A stretch of DNA of 64,000 nt from Craterostigma plantagineum (lineage: Eukaryota; Streptophyta; Magnoliopsida; Lamiales; Linderniaceae): positions 1 to 64,000 of the forward strand of contig JAPQWV010001410.1 of assembly GCA_027422505.1 (NCBI GenBank), in the 5' to 3' direction. Both the position numbers and the translations under genes were made by a program. Under the pieces are notes generated by a model, which saw only the letters and a program-made list of their open reading frames with translations, was not told the origin of the DNA and did no database searches. Of this stretch, positions 43,390 to 53,914 are shown piece by piece (position 1 is the first letter of the stretch; every line of letters begins with the position of its first letter).

Positions 43390-44960
43390 AGTAAGATACA
43401 AACTTTACAATGAAGAATATTTTTCTTCGTAGCCGCCCCACTTGTCAAGGAATCTTGCCAGCTATCATCCATTTGGCCACGAAAGTCATCTTTAGCTTTA
43501 TTAAAGCTAATAGTGAACCAATTTCCTTCATTGAAGTCGCCATCAACGTTTTCTGATCTTATCCATGACATTTTTAACTTTTTTAATCTTGAGAGCATCT
43601 TTAGACTCCTTTATTTCTTCACGGGTCTTAACTATTTGCGCCACTTTATCTTTAATAATTGCAATTTCTTGTCCCATGAGGTCCATTGCTTTATCTTCAA
43701 TAGAAAAATCATCCGGATTTTCCGGATCTTGTCCTTCACCCTCAAGACAAAATTATTCGTCATCTTCATTCTTTGAAGATGTTCCCATGAAAATATCTCC
43801 AATATTCATACCAAAATTTTTCAGAATGTCTTTCTTCATTTCGTCGAAGTAGACATCAATAATTTCATTGGGCTTCATTTTACCCTTTTGTGAATTAATC
43901 CTTTGAGAAATCGTCTCAAAAGGACTAGGAGCTTCTCTTTGTTCACGATTATTAATCGCATTGTTTTATAGAGAAATTTTCTCTTCGATCTTGTCGATCG
44001 TCTGCTGGCTTTCATATTCGCCAGTAGCTGTTTTTCTTATCATTTTTTCCAACACTATATAAAAGTTTCTTTTAAGACATGGAATTTTTTGTTGGGTATA
44101 ACCCATTTTAGGAGTCCATCTCCATATCCATAGAATACTAAATTCAATGTAAAATGTAAAGAAGTCATTCTTTCAATACATTCATGTTCATATTCCGTTT
44201 CTATAAGATTGGAGAAACTTTGACCCATTCTTGATGTAATCCAAAAAAGGGTTCTTTAAGAGTTTCAATTGTAGCTCCATAAGAAAGCCACCATTGATAA
44301 AACCAATTTGGAACTTCGGATTCATAAACATCCGCACAAATTTTTATCCACCAAGAATGTTTTCTACTTTCACTCTGGTATAAAAATATTTTGTAGAAAG
44401 CATAAATATAATCGTAATAGTTAAACTTAATAAGAGTTTTTAACTCAGGATGGAAATACTCCCTATCCTTTAATGGGTGAATAGCCCATTTTTCAGGCGA
44501 AATAATTTGCTTGAAAATAATTTTCCTAAAGGTATAACCTTTTTCAAAGCAATTGGGGAATTTCCCGCATTAAGTGATCAAAATCACATGTTCCCGTGGA
44601 CTTAAGAATATTTTCATAAGTATCACGATTTTTATAGAAACTAGCAGCATATGATGCTCTGTCTAAATACCTTGACATTAAAGTCAAAGGTTCATCAGGC
44701 CATTTTAAATCTTTGAATTCTAACAGAAGTATTACCTCTGTATGATTCTTTTTCTCATAATCGACATCTTCGTCATCATCTGCAATTATTTTTGCATAAG
44801 AAGTACCTTCTTTATTTGTGACTGCGCCTTTTGTTTCTTGTATTCAAGAAACTCTTTGTAAATTGGATCGTCCTCATTCCAAGCATTGCTTGAAGACGCA
44901 GAAATTTGTGAAAGATTTTCTTTCACAGTTTCTTGTTACCCATTTGGGCGATAACACGAC
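43390..44960 (-). pseudogene. Pararetroviral 3' ORF (function uncertain), broken
   Basis: Downstream of the RNase H on the minus strand, coding-like segments can be followed through several frames: an acidic N-terminal part (44890-44780), a Trp/Tyr-rich central part with VPNWFYQWWLSYG (about 44330-44290), and a C-terminal helical segment near 44010-43950. Position and composition suggest the ORF that follows RNase H in several endogenous caulimovirid genera, whose role is poorly known or is translational transactivation in some. I cannot assign it more exactly. Multiple stops make it non-functional. Confidence 0.6.
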
Positions 44961-45037
44961 CACGACCACGTCCACCTCTATTAGAGGCGAAACCTCTCGC
45001 ATATTGGGACATTGCTACAATTTGCAAAAAATTCATG

Positions 45038-45486
45038 TTAAATATTCACGTGTAAATAATCAGAAAGACTATTATCACTTCCCTTTTTATAAATTATTTC
45101 AAAATCAAAAGGGGCTAAATGAGCCTGCCATCTTGCAAACATCGAGACATTATGTTTGAAATCTTTTTGAAACATGAATTTCGCAGCTTGACAATCAGTT
45201 TTTATTAAAAACTTTTGATTGTTAAGATCATCTTGAAATTTTAGAACACATTTTACTATAGCGAGAACTTCTCTGGCTATAGTGGCATAATTTTTCTGAG
45301 CATTATTCCATTTTCCTGAATGTAATCTAACAAGATGCTCAAATTTGTCATTTGGAGAAACTTGTTTTAATATTCCTTCAAATCCAATATCAGACGCATC
45401 TGTCTCAATAATTTTTTGCCAATTAGGATTAGCAAGCATGAGACAAGGAAGATGAGTGACTTTACTTTTAATTTTCTTAATTGCCT
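45038..45486 (-). pseudogene. Pararetroviral RNase H domain (inverted segment)
   Basis: On the minus strand the frame from 45439 reads IIETDASDIGFEGIL, then a LHSGKWNNAQKNYATIAREVLAIV block, LIKTDCQAAKFMF and WQAHLAPFDFEIIYKKGSDNSLSDYL. This is the full caulimovirid RNase H order, with the first catalytic Asp (TDASD), the Glu (REVLA) and the second Asp (TDCQA). In the usual motif the last segment reads GxxNxxADxLSR; here it reads SDNSLSDYL. The frame is open for 134 codons, so this piece decayed less than the RT. Upstream, at 45486, it is cut at the RT junction. Confidence 0.88.
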
Positions 45487-45491
45487 CAGTA

Positions 45492-45508
45492 TGGTATCAG
45501 AGTCATGG
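45492..45508 (+). promoter_or_regulatory. Pararetroviral tRNA-Met primer-binding site
   Basis: TGGTATCAGAGTCATGG; it differs at one base from the usual plant TGGTATCAGAGC core. It marks position 1 of the viral genome map and lies 4 bp from the head-to-head junction. Confidence 0.85.
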
Positions 45509-45551
45509 TGGGGTATTAAGAAGTTGAGGTGTAGTTTAACGTCTTATTCTA

Positions 45552-46620
45552 ATGAATTTGATGCGAAGAAAAGATACTGTTAAAAACAGTATTGAAGACG
45601 AATATGATATTCCTCAAGATTTAGATAAATTAAATCGCTGGACAATTCTTAAGATAGATTATAAGATAATCTATGAATTAGGAACTTTCGAAAAGTTAGG
45701 TTTCAAACAGGTAGTCAAAACTATCGAAGAAACTATATCTCTTAATAACGAGGAGATGATTATTAGACTTCTAAGTAATAGAGACTTAGAAAAATATAGA
45801 ATAAACCATAAGTTTATTCATATCGGGTTAGTTCAGGTAGCTAAGCCTTTGACTTTAGAAGGTTTACCAGAGAGCTTTATAGCAGCTCTTAGAGATGGTA
45901 GAAATCTCGACTGAAAACAATCCCTTATGGGAATAATTCAGTCAAGTCTGGCTCATGGCCCAGTTTATTTTATTGTTTACCCAAATCTCCAATTATCATT
46001 GACTGATGTCAATATTTGGATGCCTTGACATTAATGTCAAAACTCACGGATATAATTATGCTCCAGGATCGGAAGTAATTTGTATCTGTTATAGGATTTA
46101 TTATAAACCTTTATATACACTGAATCCTCAGTGCAAAATTGTTGATAAACCTATCAACGAAACTGTTCTTATAGAAACCAATTTTAGCAGATCTAATATC
46201 ACAACTACAAGATCTACTAAATGGGAAGAAATTCAATTCCCAGAAAATTGGGTTATTGAACGAGCCATGCCTCTTCAGCCCAATATTAAGAATATTCCTA
46301 CTCAAATAATACAGACAACAGATGGAACTGTTCAAATACAATTTGAGCAGAATAGAAAATCTGTTGATGTTAAAACTCCGAGATCTAGAATTGCTAGATC
46401 AATCTCTTCACATTATCATATATCACCATTTGATTATATGATAAGAACACCTTCTAGAGCTTCGACTTCTCAAGTTAGAGAATCAACCTCTAGTGATTAC
46501 ATTCAGAATAAGGTAGAAAAATTAAGAATTAATTCTGATAATATTGTTCACGGTGTTTTTAAAAATCAAGACGAGGAAATAACCGAGTCAAAATGGAATT
46601 TCGTGTTTAATGGATTTTAA
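45552..46620 (+). pseudogene. Pararetroviral movement protein (30K family), frameshifted
   Basis: Two frame segments, 45552-45914 (120 codons) and 46006-46620 (204 codons), are joined by a short broken stretch. The first carries an IHIGLVQVAKPLT-type block and a following ALRDGR. The second begins near DINVKTHGYNYAPGSEVICICYRIYYKP. Together these are the conserved core of caulimovirid 30K movement proteins, which modify plasmodesmata for cell-to-cell spread. A C-terminal Ser/Arg-rich tail follows. A frameshift and a stop near 45912-46000 disable it. Confidence 0.8.
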
Positions 46621-47165
46621 ACCAAAAATCGATTTCAGTCCGGGTTCACCGGCAAGAAAGAAAATTCAACAAGAATTCGTTCAACCCAAATGGGAACTTT
46701 TCATAAAATGGTTTTTTGAAAATTTTAATAAAGAAGATAAATCTATTATCCAGGAAATTTTATAAAGATTTAGAAAATCGGGAAAAACTGCTGTTCGTTC
46801 CTTGGTTTTTATCAAAATATTTTAAAAATATGATTTCTGTTCTTTAAAGAAATTATAAGCTTTCAACTGGAAAAAAATATTAACTCTGTTTTTCCACCTC
46901 AAACTAGTTTTCAAATGGAAAAAGAAAACGAAATTAGATTTTTTAATGCTTTTTAAAAATTATTTGGAAAAGAAAACAATACGCTTTCTGTTACTATTAA
47001 TCATATTAATAGTCTTTTAAAACAACAAAATTATACAAATATGTATGTTATTGTTTTACAAGAACAAATTCTTTATTAAAAAAATATTGAAGAAATTTCG
47101 TCTTCAATAAAAGATATAAAAAACTTTTTGTTAAAAGACAAAATAATTTAGAGACATTTGATATT
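46621..47165 (+). pseudogene. Broken stretch between movement and capsid regions
   Basis: Short Lys/Asn/Ile-rich coding-like segments with frequent stops appear to be the decayed N-terminal part of the capsid polyprotein. No domain can be named. Confidence 0.45.
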
Positions 47166-48101
47166 GTGTCTCCAAGTATTCAACCTCCTCCTGAAGTTAC
47201 AGATTTCAAATTAAAATCAATTTCTCGAATTGAGAAATTACTTGAAGAAAAACTTCAAAATCTTAAGCTTAATACTTTAAGCGAAGAATTTGAAAATCAA
47301 TTAGAAAATTCTGTAAATCTTCAGAATACTTTTAGTCAAGAAATTAATAAACTTAAGCATACTAAATATGCTGAAAGGCCAACTCAAAGTAAATATTATT
47401 ACCCTAGGCCTACTCCTCAAGATATCTTGTTCGAAGAACAAGAATCTACGCTCAACAATTCGTATAATGGTAGATGCATATATGAATGGAACTTAGACGG
47501 TTATACCGAAAGACAAATTTATAATATGATACATAGGATGCTTATGTATAGCACAATTTGCAAAGCTAATCAAAATAACGATAGAGCTGTTGCAAAAATG
47601 ATTGTCGCTGGCTTCACTGGTCAGTTAAAAGGATGGTGGGATAACTATTTATCTCATCGTGAAAAAGAAGATATTTATCAAACCATTAAAGAAGAAAATG
47701 GTCAGCAAGTGACTAATGTTGTTTATACACTATTAAACATCATTGAACACTTCACAGACCGACGGTCTGACAATTATGAAAATATCAGAACTCTTCTCCA
47801 AAATCTTAGGTGTAAGACCCTTACATCTTTTAGATGGTATAAGGATACTTTCCTTAGTCGAGTCATGAAACTCCCTGAGTCAAATAGTACTCACTGGAAA
47901 TCTAAATTTATAGATGGCCTACCTTCAGTCTTTGCAGAAAGAGTAAGAAATAACCTTAGAAAAGGAGAATCGAGTATCGATTATAACTCCTATACTTACG
48001 GTAAACTTATAGGAACTTGCATACAAGAAGGCTTAGCCTTATGCAATGAAATAAAATTAAATAAACAAGTTAAGAGACATTCTCTAGACGAAAAGAAATA
48101 A
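47166..48101 (+). pseudogene. Pararetroviral capsid (gag-like) region
   Basis: The open frame of 311 codons begins at a non-ATG codon, so the true start is upstream in the broken part. It contains a coiled-coil N-terminal segment (IEKLLEEKLQNLKL) and the conserved core with YEWNLDGYTERQIYNMIHRMLMY, then AGFTGQLKGWWDNYL and an FIDGLPSVFAERVR segment. This is the caulimovirid/Ty3 capsid pattern, in which GxLxGWWDxYL is diagnostic. It is separated by one stop from the following zinc-knuckle frame. Confidence 0.85.
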
Positions 48102-48128
48102 TTAGGAGAATTATGTGGCCAATTTGGC

Positions 48129-48659
48129 ATGGAAAATCCCTCTACGAGTAAAACTCGTAAAGAACATAAAGCTAAAAAATATTCTGTGAAACAATACGAA
48201 AAGAAAAAATTCAGAAGATCAAAAAGAAAAGAACAAAAATTCTCAAAAGATAATAAAAATTATCATACAAAAATAAATTCCCTCATATTTGTCTGCCGAA
48301 AATGCGGAAAAATTGGTCATAAAGCAAGTACCTGCTGGACCAAAAAGAAAATTAATAACTTAGAAATTGATAGTGAATTAAAAGAAACGCTATCAAAAAT
48401 TCTACTTGAATCTGATAGAGAATCGGATTATTCTTCGAATAATGAAAACAACATTATTGAAGATATTTCATCAGAATTGGATGAATGTAGAAATTGTCAA
48501 TTAGGACAACCTTGCTCTAAAGATTCAGATAAATCAGAATCTGAATTAGAGAATGACTATTTATATCAAATTATTTCTCAATTTCAAGAGGTTAGTGTTC
48601 TCGACAATAATCTCTTAGAAATGCTTAAAGAAACTAAAGATCCAGATTTAAAAATCTGA
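48129..48659 (+). pseudogene. Pararetroviral nucleocapsid region with CCHC zinc knuckle
   Basis: This frame of 176 codons has a Lys-rich start, then CRKCGKIGHKASTC (a CCHC knuckle), then an acidic Ser/Glu-rich tail with a CRNCQLGQPC segment. It follows the capsid core directly and would bind the viral RNA. One in-frame stop or shift separates it from the capsid. Confidence 0.82.
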
Positions 48660-48899
48660 TTATCAGAAGAATTATTCAAAATGAAGAAGAAACTTCTAAA
48701 GAAGTTATTCCAAAATCTGAACCCTATAAAATGTCAGAAGTAATGAAACTACTTCGAACAAAAATAAATATAATGAATCTCCAGTTAATATCAAAGATTT
48801 AACTATAGATATTTCGATTCTTAAAACAGAGATTAAAGAATTAAATTAAGTAATAATAACTTAGAAAGAAGACTTTCTAAGCTTGAAAAGCGAAAAGAA

Positions 48900-49340
48900 G
48901 TCTTAGATGAATCATCTTCTAAATCCCTTGATGAGTTTGTTAGTACGACAGAAAATGATAATTTTCTTTCTACTCTCGAAGTCATCACTTGCAAAAATGG
49001 CTAGTGAAAATCTCACTATTTATGATAAAAATTATCAAAAAGATCTTATTGCTCTCATTGATAGCGGTGCAGATTTAAACTGTATCCAAGAAGGTATAAT
49101 ACTACTCAATATTTTTATAAGACAACTCATTCTCTTAGCTCTGCCAGCGGAGAAAGGTTGGAAATTAATTATAAAATTCCTAAGGCCTATATTTGTAAAA
49201 ATAAGGTCTGTATTCCTACATCTTTCTTGCTAGTAAAGAATATCACGAACCAAGTAATTTTTGGTACTCCGTTCCTTAGGAAAATATTTCCTATCACTAA
49301 TATTGACGAACAAGGATTTAAAGGAAGCTTCGAAAATTAA
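48900..49340 (+). pseudogene. Pararetroviral aspartic protease, frameshifted
   Basis: The segment LIALIDSGADLNCIQEG (about 49045) carries the catalytic DSGA motif. After a frame change near 49150 it continues as SFLLVKNITNQVIFGTPFLRKIFPI (49210-49290), the flap-to-ILG-type end of the domain. Two frames are needed, so the product is not made. Confidence 0.8.
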
Positions 49341-49438
49341 GAAGTATACTTTAAATACATTACTGAACTAAATTCACGAATCTTTAGTGAAATTAAGATT
49401 CTATTCTTATTAAAGCAAAAGAAAATCAAATAAATTAT

Positions 49439-50467
49439 TTGAAACAAGAAATTAGTATACTTACGATCGAGGATAAAATTCAAAATCCTAAGTTACAAGA
49501 GAAAATTAAATTAATTCATAAGGAATTTACATTGCAAATATGCAATGATCTTCCAAATGCATTTTGGAATAGGAAGAAACACATTGTTTCTTTACCTTAT
49601 GAGGAAAATTTTAGTGAGAAAAATATTCCTATTAAAGCTCGTCCTTGCCAAATGAATGCTGAATTATTAGAATTATGTAAGAAAGAAATAAATTCTCTCT
49701 TACAGAAAGGTATAATAAAACCTTCAAAATCTCCTTGGTCGTGTAATGCATTTTATGTTAATAATGCAGCCGAAAAGGAAAGAGGAGCACTCAGGTTAGT
49801 AATTAATTACAAACCTTTAAATAAAGTTTTAAAATGGATTAGATATCATATTCCTAATAAAAAGGATCTACTTGATCGATTGCATAATGCAATTTTATTT
49901 TCAAAATTTGATTTAAAATCAGGATTTTGGTAAATCCAAGTTGAAGAAAAAGATCGGTACAAAACCGCTTTTACAGTCCCAATTGAACAATTTGAATGGA
50001 ACATTGTACATTTTGGTTTGAAAAACGCTCCTTCAAGAATTTCAAAATATTATGAATGATATATTTATTCCTTATAGTAATTTTATAATTGTTTATATTG
50101 ATGATATTTTGGTGTTCTCTAAATGTATAGAAACGCATTTTAAACATCTTGATATTTCAAGAAAATTATTATTCAAAATGGGTTAGTTATAGCTAGTCCA
50201 AAATGATTTTATTTCAAACAAAAGTTAGATTTTTGGGTCATACTATTGGAAGGGGTAGTATTACTCCAATTAATAGAAACGTTGAATTTGCGTTCAAATT
50301 TCCTGACCAAATTTTAGATAAAACTCAATTACAAAGATTTTTAGGAAGTTTAAATTATATTTCTCCTTATTATAAAAATCTTGCAATTGATACATCTATT
50401 TATACGATAGATTAAAAAAGACGTCATGTTAGTGGAGAAATAGTCATACTGATACAATTAAGAAAAA
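49439..50467 (+). pseudogene. Pararetroviral reverse transcriptase, truncated and frameshifted
   Basis: The 164-codon open part (49439-49933) contains ARPCQMNAELLELCKKEINSLL, the SPWSCNAFYV segment and LRLVINYKPLNKVL. It ends at a stop within KFDLKSGFW (normally followed by Q). Beyond it, broken frames carry the fingers-palm region, YIDDILVFS (about 50098) with the catalytic Asp pair, and the connection segment VRFLGHTIGRGSI and LQRFLGSLNYISPYYKNL (50203-50415). The domain is cut at 50467, exactly where the inverted RNase H segment begins on the other strand. Confidence 0.88.
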
Positions 50468-50496
50468 TTAGATTCTATGAATTGCTGGAATATTGA
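50465..50496. repeat. 32-bp direct repeat, right flank of the pararetroviral insertion
   Basis: It matches 42504-42535 at 31 of 32 positions (C/T difference before TGA). Confidence 0.75.
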
Positions 50497-52025
50497 AAAG
50501 TAAGTATCTTTTTCATTTGATTTTGTACGCAAAGGTAATATCATAAAATAAAATAAAAAAAAACTTATGAATTTGTGCCGCTGAAGGGGATATTTACCAC
50601 TTCGATGCAATTGCAATTTGCAACTACAAGTTATATGAATTGAAATAAAATGCAAATTTAAATAAAATAACGTGCAATACAATTATACATACATTTCTTT
50701 ACAAAATCATCACATAGCACCTGTTTTGGTGGCAACATCTTCGTTAGCTTACGTTACCTATTTTATATGCCTAAACGTTAACATTCTAGAATAATCAAAT
50801 AATCAGACAACTACCGACCGGTAAAAAAGTACTTCTATTAAATTTTATATATACAATATTGATGCGATTCATATCAGATTAATTTTTATATTAATCACAG
50901 CCAAACAGCATGTATACATTCTTCCATCATCGAATTGCTCGGTCATCTTAATTGAGCTGACCACGTTGGGTGTGACAATGTGAGATCGTAGTTTTCAACT
51001 TATGTGAAAATATATTTAAATTAATTATGAAAAAAGGTATAGGCAACCACAGCATATAATATACTAATGATATGATATGATATATTTTCTTGTAAATTCT
51101 GGTGAAAATGACACTCCTTTGTCGGAACGTGCTGACACGTAGTGTATCAGCGTATCTTTCGATTGATTATATGAGATGATTTAATGTGAACATAATAATA
51201 ATGTATGATCATCAATCACCGAGTGAAAACGGACCAATTATACTTGACTTCACCAACTAATTATGGTAAAAGAAAAGAAAAACAAATAATAGAAATTACG
51301 TGAGTTTTGAAGTGCTGGGCTGGAGCACCTCTACCTACTGAACTTTTAACATAAACAAATATTGAAAAGTTTTTTTTTTTTCGAAAGGAACAAATAATGA
51401 AAAGTTGATCAATAAGTATATACTCTGTTACCATATTTGATTTAGAAAAGGTGAAATTACCAAACATCGAATTTTCGATATTTTCTCTGACAAAGTCACA
51501 AAATAAGTTGAAATTTTGAGTATGAAATATTCTGAGCAGTAGGCCCGTATGATATCCGACCCATCGAAAAAAACTCTGTATAATATTAGTGATGCATATT
51601 AATAAAAACAAAATCTGTATAATTTGATTAGTACCCAAATTGTTGGTCCAATACATAAGCTATATAAATCAACACCAGAACCTTCTAGAAAAAAAATTAA
51701 AATAAAGGACTAGCATTTGCCAAAAGAGAAACTTGAGAGAGAACAATTAAACATTGTTCAACATTATCATAATTCGAAGCACAATAACAATTAATTTCGT
51801 AGGAAACGAAAATTCAATTGAAGTGTTAATCAATGAAAAACCTTAATCTAATCAATCTAATTCTACCCAGAGATGTATATCCATCTATCTCTCTCTATCA
51901 ACCCTGTACAGAAGTCATACAAAAGAATCAAACACAAAAAAAAAAAGAAAAAGAAACACAGAAATCATTGATCGTAACGGTTGACGTTCATCACTTGCAT
52001 CAAAATATTACTTTTCGGAAGGTGA
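50497..52025. other. AT-rich intergenic region downstream of GATL
   Basis: No supported gene or transposon end is seen. The 5' flank and 3' untranslated region of the GATL gene, which ends at 52026 on the minus strand, should lie in its right part. Poly-T and poly-A runs occur near 51368 and 51938. Confidence 0.5.
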
Positions 52026-53080
52026 TTATTTCCCATTGTATAAATCATAAGGTTCCCAAATATAATCCAATGGACATGGCCTCATCTCATCGAGCCTAGC
52101 CCAAGGCTTTCCTTTCCCACTCCAATGCATTAGGCTCACCGGCCCAGGGTGCAACGGCCGACAAGAACCGGCCACGTTGTCGCCGCCGAGGCCGTGCTGG
52201 TTCCAGCGGTGGTCCACAGCCTCCACGCCGCCGCCGAACACCAGCAAGAACGGCGGCAGAGAGCCCAGCTCGTATATCCTCTTCTTCCTCTGCACTGCCA
52301 TCCACTGCTCTATCTTCTCCCTAAAATGTCCTTCCCTCCATTTCTCAAGATCTATCACCATCACACCCGTGTTGAAGTAGCACGGGTTTTTCGACCCGAA
52401 AACGCCGGATAGGGTCGGGTCGGACCAGAAAGCGTCGGTGAAGTACTTTGTGAAGTTGGCGTGGCAGTACTCCGGCGCGGCGACGACTTTGCCGGGGGAG
52501 AGCTCGACTTCCCAGAGCTTTCTGACGTCGTCGACGAGGATGAGATCTGAGTCCAGGTATATGACACGTGTCACCGACGGGTCAAGGACGTCGCCGAGGT
52601 AGTTACGGGCGTAGTTCAGAGGGTTTTCCAGCGCCGACCGTACGGAGGAGGAGATGAGGTTCATCACGGCGTCTTCCCGGAAGACGTAGACTCTGAAGCT
52701 GAGGAGGGAAACGCCGAGCGAACCAATCGCGTGAGGACGCGTGGGCTGGCGATGGGGTCGAACTCCGCGGAGATGAAGTGGAAGAAGACATTCTCCGGGC
52801 AGGCGGCGTGGCGGAGGACGGAGTGGACGGCGGCCATGGAGCCGCGGAGGTACTCGGAATCAAGGGTCATGGCCACGTGGACGAATGAGGGGTCTCCTCC
52901 ACGCGGGCAGTCGGCGGGGCTGTTGGAATATTGCGGTGCTTCGGAGAATATTCCGGCGCCGCCGTAGTCTTCCGGCGTGGTGCGGATAGTGTGGGAGATC
53001 AACGGCGTGGATAGTAGGATGAGGAACAAGAATCCTACGGCGGAGATTGGAGGAGGGTGAATGAGAAGAAGAAGAACCAT
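52026..53080 (-). CDS. GATL: Galacturonosyltransferase-like protein (GT8 family), one frameshift
   Basis: On the minus strand from the ATG at 53080. The N-terminal ~30 residues are hydrophobic ([18 protein letters not shown]), a type II Golgi signal anchor. Then [37 protein letters not shown], the GT8 start, is followed after a frame change near 52700 by [33 protein letters not shown] (metal-binding DSD), [13 protein letters not shown] and [10 protein letters not shown]. This is the complete GATL set, which acts in pectin or xylan-related cell-wall glycan synthesis. The span of 1055 bp is one base short of 352 codons, the usual length for this intronless family. One missing base between the ...VRSAFPSS part and the VFRED-like part splits the frame. 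It is either a new pseudogene or a sequencing error. Confidence 0.93.
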
Positions 53081-53373
53081 TTTTTTTTTTGTGAGAAACG
53101 GTTCGTTCTTTTGGTTTTGTGGGTTGGAGCTTTTTGCAAATGTGAATGTGTTCGTATGTATTGAATGATGAAGTCAATGAACGAATGTACAGACACGGCT
53201 AAGAGATTGACAGCTGGGATTATAACATGATAACATGTCATAAAGAGAGGTTGTAATAACTAATCAATTTTAATTTCATGAAATTATTCAAGGACTCTGA
53301 TTTTATAGCAATCCATTAGTTAAATGAGGCGAAATATGTGGTGGAGTAAAAATGTTAACAATGAAAGATAAAA
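53081..53373 (-). promoter_or_regulatory. GATL 5' flank up to the Mutator-like insertion
   Basis: Only about 300 bp separate the GATL start codon from the target duplication of the Mutator-like element. A T-rich run (53079-53092, A on the transcribed strand) directly precedes the ATG. No confident TATA box could be fixed. Confidence 0.4.
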
Positions 53374-53382
53374 ATGCCTTAC
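53374..53382. repeat. 9-bp target-site duplication, left, of the OTU-type Mutator-like element
   Basis: ATGCCTTAC, identical to 57024-57032. Confidence 0.88.
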
Positions 53383-53914
53383 GGGTAATTCTATTGGCAC
53401 CCCCTTAATTCTATATATACCTCCTAATTAATATAATTTGTAAGTAGATTATTACATATTACCAATTAAAAATTAACTATTTTAAACTATTAAATACTTA
53501 CCAATTTTAAAATGTTGGATAATTACCATTAAATAGTCCCAAATATCCATCTAAGGAAACCAAAGAGATTATTATTTCCATGAATGATGAAACACACGTT
53601 GTACATGGCATATACAATTATTAGATGAAGATTTACTTTCACATATTTAGAGTGATACTTTGATCGACGTTGCATATATAACATAGTTACAATTATTAGA
53701 CTGTATTTCTTTCAAGGTAGAAGGTGACGCGAGACGTGTTTGGGCGCGAATTTGAGTTCTCTCCTTTTTCCAATAGACAAAAGCCTATTCAACGCTAACA
53801 TGATACCGGTAATTGATAACTTAGCACTTGAATTTACTGTATTTTTTATCTCGTTAAATATATTCTTATTTCTTTTATTACTTATTTTCTCACATATTTC
53901 TTATGCATATTTAG

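Larger units (their letters stand above)
42536..50464. mobile_element. Endogenous pararetrovirus (Caulimoviridae), two segments head to head
   Basis: The plus-strand segment (45489-50467) runs: tRNA-Met primer site, movement protein, capsid with CCHC zinc knuckle, aspartic protease, reverse transcriptase. The minus-strand segment (45487 down to about 43260) carries the RT/RNase H junction, RNase H, a further ORF, a TATA box and a poly(A) signal. Both segments break at the same point of the polymerase, just before the RNase H: a 12-base string CAATTAAGAAAA occurs at 50455-50466 and, inverted, at 45472-45483. The two therefore complement each other to nearly a whole circular genome. Stops and frameshifts disable most frames. 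This is an old integrated copy, not an active virus. Confidence 0.9.

Noticed and set aside
42536..50464. Active or episomal pararetrovirus
   Set aside because: Polymerase, movement and protease regions have multiple stops and frame breaks, and the genome order is rearranged.
52096..53177. Alternative frames across the GATL gene in both strands
   Set aside because: They arise from its GC-rich codons; only the two joined minus-strand frames carry GT8 motifs.
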